Assembly (NCBI GenBank): GCA_037903355.1 | Contig: JBAJFE010000050.1 | Location: 868,001-932,000, forward strand | Length of the DNA: 64,000 nucleotides | Direction of reading: 5' to 3' | Source of the DNA: Trichuris trichiura | Lineage: Eukaryota; Nematoda; Enoplea; Trichinellida; Trichuridae | Shown here: positions 22,760 through 33,599 of the stretch, piece after piece | How the letters are laid out: every line of letters starts with the position of its first letter | Position numbering within the stretch: the first letter of the stretch is position 1 | Position numbers and translations under genes: made by a program | The notes under the pieces: generated by a model | What the model was told of the DNA's origin: nothing | What the model saw: the letters and a program-made list of their open reading frames with translations, nothing else | Databases searched by the model: none

Positions 22760-24230
22760 ATCTTTTCTGTTTCCGCATTCTCAAGGAGTAGCGACACGCT
22801 GTTGCCTCAAGTCAATGTTGAATGATGCTTTTGAAAAGTTTTACATACTTATCATATCTTTTGCGCTTAGCTACATTAGCGGATACAGCAGATCAAAGAA
22901 GAGAAAGATAGTTAGAGTTAGTGTTTTCTATACGCACTTTTCGATGGCTCAACATTTTACAAAACGGGAAAGCAGTATCAAGTTTCGGCTGAATTATGCC
23001 ATAGCATAAGGAGAATTTTGCGATCCTACTCACCAGCTACGAAAATGCAATAAAATGATAACTGCTGAAGCAATCAGATTAATCTTGATAGAACGTCTGC
23101 ACGTAGACACATTCCGTTACGTATTTTAGGACTGCAACTTCAAGCTCTATCGTAAACACACAAAAAGGCCGACTTTCTCGCTGTATACTGCCCGATGGTT
23201 GACGAGCTTGAAAAACTTATTCAACAGGTTTACCCTAACTTCATATACGGAAGATTACGCACTGATCACTGATAGCCAAAAAAGTCCATGTACTCACCAT
23301 AATAAAATAGCAAAGGAAAATGTAACTTCAAGTGTTTGAGCTGCCGTAGAACCCGCATCACCCGAAAAGGCTATCATGGCAATTCACCTATTAGAAAATA
23401 AGCCGACTATACGCAGTAAAGATGTTCAAGCTACTACGCTGCCGTTTATGAAAGAACCTCTTTGACTTTCTTCATTGTTTTTCTTTCGACAAAGCTCCTC
23501 GGTCTGATAAATCTGAACTTTTTTTTTGTAAGCTAAAAATTTCCTTAGTAGCCGAGTCATAGCATAAGAAATCTCCATAGATGGCGTACGCTTAACCATT
23601 CGTAGCTCGCACTGGTTACGATTTTTGGTTTCTAGAGTACGAGTTCAGCAATTCATCGATTTTTTTTGCGTTGCTTTGAACAGCGGAGAAGATAGCTATT
23701 TTCGCTGTTCGAACATTTTGGAAAAAATTCTGCCGCGTCTTTAGCCGTATTCATGTCGACGTGACGTAATGAAGCTCGAAAACAGATTGTAAAACGATGT
23801 TCTGAGGGAAGCAAGCGATCTGGGGGCTTATTGGAAATGGATTTGTACGTCTTTCTAGAACGAGACAAGCGCAAAATATTGCTATCTCCCTCGTCGCTTT
23901 TTTCTTCCAGAACATGTCTGCTTTCAAATAAATTTGTTACTCGAATAACATCCCAGCAAATAGGGTTCGAACAATAAAGGTTTTGTTGCTGAACCGGGAC
24001 TAAATGATTAGCAGGAAGGTTCTTTGTACCTGCGTTTTTTACAGTATAACTACATCTTGGTTAGTGGTTCTGAAGGGAGCAGTAAAGAGCAGGACGAAAA
24101 CTACATTATCATTACTCGTGTAGAAAATTTAAGTTTAGTGTTTTGAAGAAGGGATTCTATTGAACTATTATATTTATTGCTTGATATTAAAAATAGGGCT
24201 AATAAGATTTCACAATGAAGTGCCTTTATT
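22760..24230. other. intergenic, no gene seen
   Basis: Short open frames on both strands here lack splice context and protein-like composition. I see no RNA gene or repeat. Confidence 0.4.
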
Positions 24231-24421
24231 ACGGAGTGAATGTCCCATTATATGTGAAATAAACTTTAATCTCCGGAGCTTTCGGGTCAGTCGTGACCCG
24301 TCTTCAGCGGTCATAAAATTTTATGAATTATATTTATAATTTAAGACAGCTGAAGATGGGTCACGATTGACCCAAAAGTTCCGGAGAAATAAAAAAATTT
24401 TAAACGGGACATACATTCCGT
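24231..24421. mobile_element. 191-bp foldback (palindromic) element
   Basis: The left end ACGGAGTGAATGTCCC is complementary to the right end GGGACATACATTCCGT, and complementarity continues inward through the CTCCGGAGCTTTCGGGTCA and TGACCCAAAAGTTCCGGAG arms to a short AT-rich centre near 24325. Each arm carries the CTGAAGA/GGGTC...GACCC/GAAA-type motif described in the findings. A single diverged arm of the same family is present at about 37170-37260. Confidence 0.75.
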
Positions 24422-24549
24422 ATAAGCAACAGTTTAACATGAAGGTCTTGTAGGTTGGTGTATAGCGTATGCAAGTTTGCTAAATGGCCCGGCAAGCTTT
24501 TTTACTCTTACGCAAAATAAAAAAAACAGCACACTTTTTTATTGAATTA

Positions 24550-24555
24550 TTTATT
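24550..24555 (-). terminator. polyadenylation signal of the Arg/Ser-rich gene
   Basis: AATAAA on the minus strand, about 117 bp after the stop codon at 24672. Confidence 0.5.
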
Positions 24556-24671
24556 CACCGAACATTTTGGTTAAATGTGAAAAAGTGACGAGGCCATTTT
24601 GTCACGTCATTTTTACACAAGCAGTGGATTATGGTGTGATTTAGAGCAGGCTTAGCTCAAAGTCGCTTTAC

Positions 24672-25190
24672 TCAACCTCTTGCACGTGAAGAAACGGGAC
24701 GACGAATTGTCGAACGGATTCGACTGGATGGTTTCCTTCTTCGAGTGGTGGATATGCGACGTCTCCTTGGCCTTGATAGGCTGCTTCTTCTTCTCCTCAC
24801 CGGAGAACGGACAATTCTTCGGCCTCTAGTTGTGGCTCGCCGGACTCTCCTCCTTCTGGAAGAGGCTGCAGTTATCCGGCGCCCCCTTGATCGAACACGA
24901 CGAATTGGCCGCACTGGTGATGAAGTCTGCCTGGTTCGTTGCCTTCTCGATAACGACCGATAGATCCGTCGCCTTGATATTGACCGACTCAACCGTCGCC
25001 TTCTGGATGAAGACGGACTTGACAGGCTTCCTTGAGAAGAACTCAAGCTTTCCCTCGCTCTGTAGGAACGACGGGTAAGGCTTCTTCTGCGCCTGGCCAC
25101 CGCTCGACCAGTGCTTCTCCCTCGGCGTATAACACGACGCCGACGGGACGTGTATGTGCATCGCCTCAACGGAGAGGTAGAACGGCACAT
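24672..25190 (-). CDS. Arg/Ser-rich basic protein (protamine-like or SR-like), 172 aa
   Basis: An intronless frame from the ATG at 25190 (MCRSTSPLRRCTYTSRRRRV) to a stop at 24672 encodes a protein made largely of arginine and serine in RRRR, SRRR and RSxxRR runs, with Thr, Ile, Val and Pro and almost no acidic residues. The frame stays open to 25235, which would add 15 residues. There is no RNA-recognition motif, so it is not a classical SR splicing factor. The composition suits DNA compaction in sperm (sperm nuclear basic protein) or an RS-domain protein. Local GC is clearly higher than in the flanks. It lies in the gap between the two convergent cystatin-like genes. Identification rests on composition only. 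Confidence 0.6.
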   Translation of the reverse strand: MCRSTSPLRRCTYTSRRRRVIRRGRSTGRAVARRRRSLTRRSYRARESLSSSQGSLSSPSSSRRRRLSRSISRRRIYRSLSRRQRTRQTSSPVRPIRRVRSRGRRITAASSRRRRVRRATTRGRRIVRSPVRRRRSSLSRPRRRRISTTRRRKPSSRIRSTIRRPVSSRARG

Positions 25191-26593
25191 CCTTCTTGGT
25201 TTAGCGCAAACGCAAACAATGATTATGTGACACAAAGCAGCGTGCCTACTGCTGGCTAGTTTAAAGTGAAGACACTAGAGCACTTTAAACTTCGAGCTTC
25301 TCAGCCTAGATGAATTTAAACAACTTTGAAAGCTCACCTGACAACTATTAACTCAAACTGCCGCGTATTTATTGTCTTTCGCGGTACACTTGAACTTTTT
25401 TTCACGTTTAGTCGAATGAACTGCGGAACCAATAGAAAAATGGACCATCGTGAATAACTTAGCAGTAGTTTTTAAAAATTTAAAAGAAACATAAACGTCC
25501 TAAAGCAAACTGTCGCTACGGCATGAAATATTGAGATTTATGCAGCTTAAACTTTAAAACCACGTGTACCTGAAAATCATTTACTAAAAAAGTCACATTT
25601 CAATTTCGAAGGCTACTTCAGCTGATGCAGTCCATACCTTTAATTAAAACTTATTAATGGCATTTACTGTCTAAGTTGCTTCCGCATAGAACAACGAGTA
25701 GCGTTCGTTCTCAGTTTTCATCATATACTTGGAAATTTATCAGTTAAAAATACATTAATTTTTCTTTCCTCTTTCTTCCTTCCTAACGAGTGCGGTTTTT
25801 CGAATGAAAATTTTTGCGGTTTGGCAACCCGTTCGTTAAATTAACCTTTATCTCATCAACGTCAATCGCGGAGGTTTCGGCCCCCACCGGGGCCTGTCAT
25901 CAGCGCTATGCGCGCCGCCCATCGGATCAGTCGTCATGTTAGCAAGCCGCTTGATCCCACCGATTTTGGCGGAGACCCCAGCCGTCAGGCCTATCTCAAC
26001 CCGTCGGGCCTTAGTCCGACCTAGTCAGTCTGACTTCGCAGCGAGCACTCAACCAACCTTCCTTGACGGCGCCCACACTATCAATGAACAACGATGAACT
26101 AACAAACGAAATATACCCGTTTGTTTTAAACAGACGGGTTTTATCATCTTTCCTGTTCCTCTGCTCTGCGCGTTCCCAGGGACTGCATGCTCTTCAGCCA
26201 ACGCCTAATACACTTACTGGGAAGCAGATCGCGGGATCGAGGCTAACCCTAATCCTGACTGCTTTTGTGCTAGGCCGTCGATGTCAGGTTTTCATGCTGA
26301 TCCAGACGTAGTGCTCTCTCGTTGCTGTCGAGTCCGAGACCCCATCTCGCTCTTTTTACCGCGCTATCACGGACAAATTTAACAGCTTGCTTTCTGCCAC
26401 AAAACGTACGCAACTTTTTGACGCTAGGATTTTCGGAGCAGACTAACTCTTCAATGGTTTGACGCAATATTCCGGCATGTTAACTGCAGATCAGTTTACG
26501 GTTTAGTTTTATTCGTTCTGTAGGTTACGGGGTGCCGAGGTTTTGAACCCTTGACTAGACCTGTTTTGGTGTGTATAGCCTACCTACAGGCTG

Positions 26594-26600
26594 TATAAAG
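26594..26600 (+). promoter_or_regulatory. TATA box of the 1.7-kb element
   Basis: TATAAAG within GTGTATAGCC...CTGTATAAAG, a block shared with the three 5-kb repeats (for example 46395-46421). A donor GTAAGT follows at 26642. Confidence 0.5.
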
Positions 26601-26710
26601 AATGGGTCTAAGTCAAGGAGGCGTCCTGGCAGGTCCATCCAGTAAGTTCAATGTTTTACCCTGTTAAGGCAAATAGTGCTAACAGTTTTCGTTCTTTCAG
26701 CAGCGCCAAC

Positions 26711-27076
26711 ATGATTCATCTAGTCGCGGTGGCTCTCCGAAGTCAGTGGCACTGCATGAGTGCCTTCGTTGGCACAATTGCAAGTTGCCTACTGACGATG
26801 GAGAGTAGGCCATTTTACGTGGCGGTTTCCAAGTTTATTGGAGGATCTGATGAGGCTGAAGAAGAAGACGTTGTAGAAACGCCTTCTTCTTCAAACACCG
26901 CCCAGATGAAATCTGCCATTGGCTATTTGATGGCAAAAAAGTCAAAGTGGCCAGAGGAACCGCCAACACCTGTGCGGTCCCACATGGTAAACGAAGGCTC
27001 AGAGAAGCCGTTATCGGCTTCAACACTCTGCAGCCTTTCGTTAAACGAAGTGCTCAGAAGTAAACGCACTCGTTAA
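26711..27076 (+). CDS. 121-aa ORF of unknown function carried by the 1.7-kb element
   Basis: The ATG lies 11 bp after a TTCTTTCAG acceptor at 26700, behind a 59-bp GTAAGT...CAG intron and a TATA box. The product begins MIHLVAVALRSQWHCMSAFV, with a moderately hydrophobic N-terminal third, then an acidic DEAEEEDVVE stretch around residue 50 and a basic end (SKRTR). I recognise no family or catalytic motif. The open frame extends upstream to 26651, but that part would be intron. It could be an accessory product of the mobile element or a fortuitous frame. Confidence 0.4.
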   Translation: MIHLVAVALRSQWHCMSAFVGTIASCLLTMESRPFYVAVSKFIGGSDEAEEEDVVETPSSSNTAQMKSAIGYLMAKKSKWPEEPPTPVRSHMVNEGSEKPLSASTLCSLSLNEVLRSKRTR

Positions 27077-27515
27077 GAAGGAAGAAAGAGAAAAGAAAAA
27101 TTAAATCAGTATATGTTTGCCGGCACAAAAAACAAAGAGAACAACGAAAGGCAGAGAAGAAAGAAAGTGAAGACGCGGAAAAGAGGACAGTTTAAAACCG
27201 TTAATATCGTTTGTTTGTTCGTTGCCTCTCATTGTTAGTGTTGACGCCGTTGTGGAAGGTCGATTGGGTGCTCGCCGGAAACTCCGACCGACCCGGCGGG
27301 ACTAAGGCCTGACAGGTCAAGGTGAACCTGACGGCTGAGCTCTTCGTCAAGGTCGGTCGGATGAAACGGCTTGCTAACATAAAGACCGACCCGTCGGGCG
27401 GCACACATAGCTCTGATGACGGGCCCCGGTGAGGGCCGAAACCTCCGCGCTTGACGTTGATAAAATAAACGTTAATTTAACGAACGGGTTGCCAAACTGC
27501 GAAAATTTTCATTTA

Positions 27516-29787
27516 GTTCAAAATACTTTCCAAAATTAAAATGTTATTGGTAGTATTACTAGTCGTAGGACTCTTCTACGTTGCGAAACGGAGCCTATCT
27601 TATGAGAAACTTTGAATTCGTGTAACAGCGCAAGAAGGCAAAGGAGAGCGTTCCCGGAAACGGAAGGAACGACGAAACGTTGTTTTTCAACCTTCTGTAT
27701 CATATTCAATTCCCTTACTGAAAACCACCTTCGGATACTTTTTGTTAACGTTCCATCAGTTGTACTGTTGCTGCCCAAAACCCACAAAAAATACAGGTTT
27801 CTGCGATTTTACTTTCAAGGTACTTCCCAATGAATGAGGCTTGCCGGTCTTTGCGCTGCCTAGCGGTACCTACAGACAGGTAAGAGGCAAGAATAGACCA
27901 GCTACAAAAATTAGCAGTGCTGTTGGCGTAAGCACTGTTTACAGACTCATGAAACAGGACACCCAACCGAAATATGCATTATGAGCTTTTCCCCTATTCC
28001 ACCTACGCGCTAATCCGGATCTCATCCAGCAAATTCCGTCCCTTCCTATCATCCACCTGCCACGTATACAGAATCAGTTTACGCTGCCATCATGTTTTGA
28101 TATGTTCGGGTTTAAGCTTAAGATTAGGCGCAACATTAGCCTAAAGCTTAGCATAATCCCATGCATGAGTCCGAGGCTAACGCGACAAAAGATAATACCT
28201 TAAATGGTACTAATATGCAGTGGTTCGCTGTGACAGTGGTCAAAACCATCAACAAAAGCGGTGGTAACTTCATTGCTTTTTTCTACGGCGTTCTTCTGTT
28301 TGGAAATAAAAAGTTTTATTGGTATTCACCGAGCATATATTCGGAGCTTTCGGGCTGTCCGTTCCAGGCCATCAGCCAGGAACGTTCGTAAGCTTGTCCA
28401 TCAAGAAAATTCAATTATTAGACTATTCGAAGCTGTTAAACAAAATGATCTATTTCAAAAAATTGATCATACTAAAAAAGGGACACATGAAGCTTCTGTT
28501 TCGCTGGAACGAGGTATTTACGTACGGAGAAACTTCGTCGGCCGAATTGCATTATTTCAACTTTCGATTACTTGAATTGGTTGAGCGGAACAGCAGAGCT
28601 ACATTGCAAACCAAGGATGCTCAAACTGTACCCTATCGCCTACTGAACCCGATTATTTTGTTTTTTGCTACGTTAACTTTGAGTAAGTGTTGTTTTTTTA
28701 AGTTCAAAAACCCGTACTCGACCAAGTTCTTTCAATAACATGAAAAAAACCTGGTATACAGCCAGCAGAACGGTTAGTGAATTGTTCATCATTGCTAGTC
28801 TGTTTTGCTTCTGCAGTTGCACATTCGGTAATTACTGCCCTGTTTTTGAAAAATAAACTCTATAAATTTCAACTTTCACTTCCTTTATTTTATAAAATCA
28901 GACACTGCGTTTTTATGAAGGAAGCTTATGATAATAACAACGTAAAAACCCGTTACGAAGTCTCGAATATTCAAATATTCTAAATATCTGACAGAAGGCA
29001 TGGTACCTGCAGGTCAGATGGCCTTCCGTTATCTGAATTTGTTGTTATCCGGACGGTTTCGTGGAAAGTATAGTTCGAATAATTAAATTTCACTGTAATG
29101 TCGAAAAGGACACTTATACAGATGGCCTAAATTTACTCCTTAATAAAAGAAGCAAAACCGCTACATTACCCAAACTTTCAGCATTGAAAGGAAGAGCGTA
29201 AACGCTTGCAGCAATAAGCCAATTTCCATGTGTAAGTCAACTGTAACGTAGAGATAAGGGCAATATAAAAAACGAGAGTAGAAGAAGAAATTGTTAGCAG
29301 CTAAATAGATAAGTTTATTGAAGACCGCTGAAGACGATTTGCCGAACAGCATTGGAAGATTTGATCGAAAAGTTAAAATTCCTTGTCACTGAGGCTTCCT
29401 ACAGTCTTAAAGTATTACTACGAATTCTAATAACCACTTTTCCACTTACATGTTACCGTAATAAACTGTTTTCAAGTAAAGTTGGCTAACAGCTAAATTT
29501 TGAAATTTTAAACAACGCAAGTTGACAAATTGCTAAGCAGCTGTACCTTTAGACAAGAAAGGGCGATCAATGATGGCATATTATAATGACAGCGCTCCTA
29601 ATGCCGCTCTACAATTTCTGTTGACGTACTGTTTTGCTAACGTTATTTAATCAGAAAGTGGTATATCTAAAAAAAACTGGCAGAATTTACGCTAAGAGAA
29701 GCTGCAGACGAAAACTAAGTTGTATTTGTTGCCGTTTTCCAAAGCGAAAGGAGCGTACAAAAATTCGCCCAGTGTTACTCCGCATAG
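27516..29787. other. intergenic, no gene supported; repeat fragments
   Basis: Open frames around 28160-28740 have low-complexity or frame-overlapping composition and no splice context. At 28340-28380 there is a fragment, GGAGCTTTCGGGC...CATCAGCC, related to the terminal motif of the inverted-repeat elements. Around 29000-29095, TTATCTGAATTTG and TTATCCGGAC suggest a decayed pogo-like MITE. A short palindrome with TTAGGC/GCCTAA lies at 28107-28160. Confidence 0.35.
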
Positions 29788-29793
29788 TTTATT
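29788..29793 (-). terminator. polyadenylation signal of the 12-domain gene
   Basis: AATAAA on the minus strand (TTTATT on plus), about 60 bp after the TGA at 29854-29856. Confidence 0.5.
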
Positions 29794-29853
29794 CAAAGCA
29801 TTAAAGTACAAGCAAAAGTCACCGATACCAAAATAAAAGCATCAACGTAGGCG

Positions 29854-32800
29854 TCACTCGGTTTGGGATATCATTGACCTGCTCGATTTTCCATATTCGA
29901 TAGAACTTCGTGAACCTGAACTTCGTACTGAAAAAACGAAAAAATATATGAGATTATGAAATTCAAAAAAAAACATTTTTCATCTCAGGTTAAACCTCTG
30001 CATTGTCTCTATAGCTGTATACATCTGCAGAGTCGTTAATTCTCAGGTGAGCAGTGCAAAAATAGCTTTTAGAAATTAAACGGTTTTGCTGCGTACACCA
30101 GCCGAGCATCTGCCGCATTTGTCAACTAAATGACGTAATAAAATATTGCAAAAACATTGATTAGCAAAAATTGCAGTAGAGTAAAGTCAGTGCGTAAAAA
30201 ACCAACTGAAATAAGTGAGATTTTCTTACTGCAGAGTTGACTAAATCGAAATACAAGACTGTTACGCATTCTATTACTCACCGATTGCAGTTTAGCAAAA
30301 AACAAATCACTTTATGCGATAGAAATACTTTCGTGCTACTTACCTTCAACAGTGCGACTTGTCTTTACCGTAAGGCCGCCGCTACTGCCGAAGCAATTTA
30401 CTCTGTACTTCTTGACTGCGCCGCTAGACAAGTAGCCTTCGCATTCCATTATTAAACCGCGCGATTGCAGTGGGCATTCTAAACTGTACAAGTCTTCAAA
30501 GCTCAGCTGAAATAACAGTAAATGATCTCGCGGATAGTCAAAAATAAATGCACGCACCTTACGACCAAGTTTGCATTTGCTAGGGGCTATTAAGCATCTG
30601 AAATAAGCTTCGTTGCCTCTTCTTTCCAACTCTTTGATTTCCAACAATTTGGGGTAACATCCGGCCACCTGTATGCGCTCAGCGAAAATAGCCTTCTTGA
30701 TACGGCTGGTAAGATCAATAGCAGACATCTGGCAAAAATCTTCTTTGTCACTGGGAGCGCATGGAACAGCCAGTTCCTTCTAAACAAACATCCATAAAAC
30801 TTCAACGCATACGTCTCTGCCTTAGCAAGCTGAGAAAGCTTGTTAAAAGTAAAGTGTATAGCCTGGAAGGTTAGGTATTTGTATAGCCAAATAGAGAACA
30901 TAGCACGTCGGCAGTGTTGCATTTTTCTGTACCTCTTCGGTATCAACATGGTTGTCGCAGTCTATGGTCGGGCTGCTCCTGTATTCCAGATGAATTACTG
31001 CTTTGCATAGAGTAAACTTCGACCTATCTCGGACGGGGCAAGACTTTGAGTAAAGTTCGCCAAGGGTAATCTAAATCGACGCGGTTAATCATCATCTGTA
31101 CGTAAAGTAATAACTTTATCATAGAAAAGCTTACTTTCAAAGAATTGCTACAGGTGGTGGCGGCAACGACAAAGCGGACACGTATTGTTCCCTTTTCGTA
31201 TGTTGCAGTGAACATTTGAACAATTTTTGGATAGAAGCCATCGAAGTCAAGCTTTCTGTCAAACAGAAGTTGTTTCATGAAAGCGTGCACTTGAACGAGC
31301 TGTCTCGAACTGTCCATATGTGTAGTGCGTTTCTTGACAATGATTCGCTGAAACATGAATTCATTTACTATGCAAATTTTTAAACCAGTTGAATTTACAA
31401 TTGTTCTACCGCTTGAAAAAAACACTGCATACGCAGAGATCAAAAGCAAAGCAAGATAAAAGAAACACCTTAATAAGTAGCGAGCAATTGTATTGATTAA
31501 AATTAGCATATTTACAGTTTTTACCTCACGTAAATCACCCTGGGGCGATCTCCTTGTACACTTGACTTTTTCGTGAGGAAGGGCTGGAATCACTACTTCG
31601 CAAATAAGCAATACATTGCTTGTTTGGAGCGGGCATGAGCGCGAGTACAGATCTTCAAAGCTAACCTGAAATTTATTGACAATGAGAACATAATTTTAAA
31701 AAAACAATACGCTACGCAATCTTTGATTAATAGGTAACCTTAGGAGACCGTCTAACTTCAACAGGCAAAATCTTAATTCTGTGTTTCCATGAATCTTAGA
31801 ATCGAAACCAAACTAACTTTTCGAATGACCATTAGTTTGAGGAAAAAAAGACTTAAACGCTACCTTTTTCCTCTTGCTGCATTCGGTAGGAGCAAGCGTA
31901 AATTCAACATGTACTCTGCCGCCAAGGGAGCTGGTATCGAGCAGCGCCAGGAAACGCGCGTACTTTCCATCAATATCCAATTGCTGATCAAATACCAGTC
32001 GTGTAACCATTGCGGAAATCTGCACCGAGTCCGAAGGATCAATTTTGACCGGTGGATTCGGACCAACATCGCTACTCTTAAAAGCGACCATTTTATTCAA
32101 TAAGCTCAGCTCGATGCGCAACAGTTTAACAGTAGGGAAGCAAAAAAACTTAGCAGCAAAAGTTCGCAAAATTTAGCTTTTTACAAAATGAGTTATTACA
32201 ATAGCACTGCTTCTTCTTCACGAAAAGAAAGATACTGAACGAATGTTGAAATAAGCATGTTAAAGCTTGCATTATCGTGACACAATACCTGCTTATACTA
32301 AAACCGTACTGTAGAGAGGGAAAAAATAAAGGTGTGCGGATCTGCCTTGAAATTGCTTTCATGATTGTTGGGAAAGCGATCTAAAAATGCCACTTCTTAG
32401 CTTACCGTTCTGTTGCTGAGCTGACATTGGAAGGCGTTGTCGTCGTCGAATGGAAGGTAACCTTCGCAAAGAACAAATACTCCTACATCTAGCACGGGAC
32501 AAGAATCAGAGTACAAACGTTCCATAGTGACCTAAACACAAAGTTTTCCTTAGAAATGATAAAGGCAATAATCAAGCCTTGGACACTAGATAGGAAAAGA
32601 TGAAAGCGGGATGAGAGAACAAATGCCGATTAGGCTTAACAGAAGCGGATATCTCTTACTACATGTTGCTTAGTTTAAAAAAGAACGGTACCAGTGTTGA
32701 GAGACGCATGTTTTCTGAAATCCAATAATACAGGACTTACCTTGGCCTTGATGCCGCATCTGCACGGAGCAATGATGAATCTGACATGTGTTCTCTTGGA

Positions 32801-33599
32801 AGAAGCGGTGATACCTAGCACTTCAGTAAGTCGAGCACGCCATCCTCCAATCTCGATTTCTTCGGAGAACAGAATTTCTTTTATTTCTCCAGTGACGTTT
32901 TCAAGGAGTTCCTTTTTAAGTTTATCTTTAGGCAGCGCCGGCCATATTTCTGACCGCTTCTAAATTGTGCTAGGATTAACTAACACAAAATGTAATGGCA
33001 CAAGTCGCAACGTTAGTCAGTTACAACTCGTAAATACGACTTGGCAAAAATTGTTGCCTCATGCGCTAATAAAGATATCTTACTAATATGTCGGTGTACT
33101 TAAGTATGGCTAGTTAAGGAGATGGACAGACGGTCGTCAGCCTGAAAACTTCATTACTTCGTTATTAATCACTGAGCTGCCACAGGTTATCTCGTGGTTG
33201 CCGCCAATTTGTGAAGGAACCAATCCTTTGCAAGAAGTATGCTGGCTATTCGGTTTGATGGGGCACGAATCGGAATACAGCATTTGAAGCAAGATCTAAA
33301 ATTGTTAATAATATCCACTTGGATAAACGCGTAGTCATTAATAGTGTTAAGCAAATTTTGAGTAGTAGAGACGTCAGCAACGATACCTTCAGCGTGCTTC
33401 TGCATTCCGTAGGAGCAATTGTGAATTCAACGTACGATCCAAACTGATCTTTGTTGAAAATTTTCAATTCCGCTAGTCTGGCATGCCATCCATTAAGCTC
33501 TATGCGTTCAGCGAACAATATATGCCTTATTATTTTGGATACTCGATCATGCTCGTCTAGATCGCTTTCGTCTGCACTTTCGGAGGTCGAAGGCACTTT
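29854..33599 (-). other. domains 8-12 and C-terminal tail of the 12-domain gene
   Basis: In gene order: 33599-33387/33295-33158 (domain 8), 32959-32741/32531-32406 (9), 32076-31864/31665-31525 (10), 31347-31135/31070-30933 (11), 30728-30558/30506-30344 (12) and the tail 29927-29854. B exons here are short (42-54 codons), like those of domains 15-17 of the plus-strand gene, and the A strand reads GWHARLAEL, GGWRARLTEV or FYPKIVQM. Domain 12 has two extra cysteines (VAGCYPK, YFRCLIAP), giving six. Its last B exon ends in GAAG|GTAAGTAG, where the donor overlaps an in-frame TAG. Confidence 0.78.

Larger units (their letters stand above)
25803..27515. mobile_element. 1.7-kb element with about 330-bp terminal inverted repeats
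   Basis: Sequence 25803-26133 is the diverged inverted complement of 27188-27515: both carry TTTGGCAACCCGTTCG, a CGGAGGTTTCGGCCC block, TGTTAGCAAGCCG, and an ACAAACGAt/aAT...TTTTAAAC inner end. The arms are GC-rich compared with the flanks. Inside are a TATA box (26594-26600), a leader intron (26642-26700) and a 121-residue ORF. No transposase or reverse transcriptase motif is visible, so it is non-autonomous or a novel class. The arms share a motif with the 24231 foldback and with the 5-kb repeats. Confidence 0.7.

Noticed and set aside
23955..23985. tRNA T-arm-like GGGTTCGAAC
   Set aside because: No acceptor stem or anticodon arm can be built around it.
24826..25188. 120-aa minus-strand frame overlapping the Arg/Ser-rich ORF, and plus-strand frames in the same place
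   Set aside because: These are other-frame shadows of a GC-rich, AGA/CGT-rich gene; the Arg/Ser frame is the longest and has the most coherent composition.
28161..28738. three overlapping plus-strand frames of 76-139 aa
   Set aside because: The frames compete with each other, have skewed Phe/Leu/Lys composition typical of AT-rich noncoding DNA, and include a repeat fragment.
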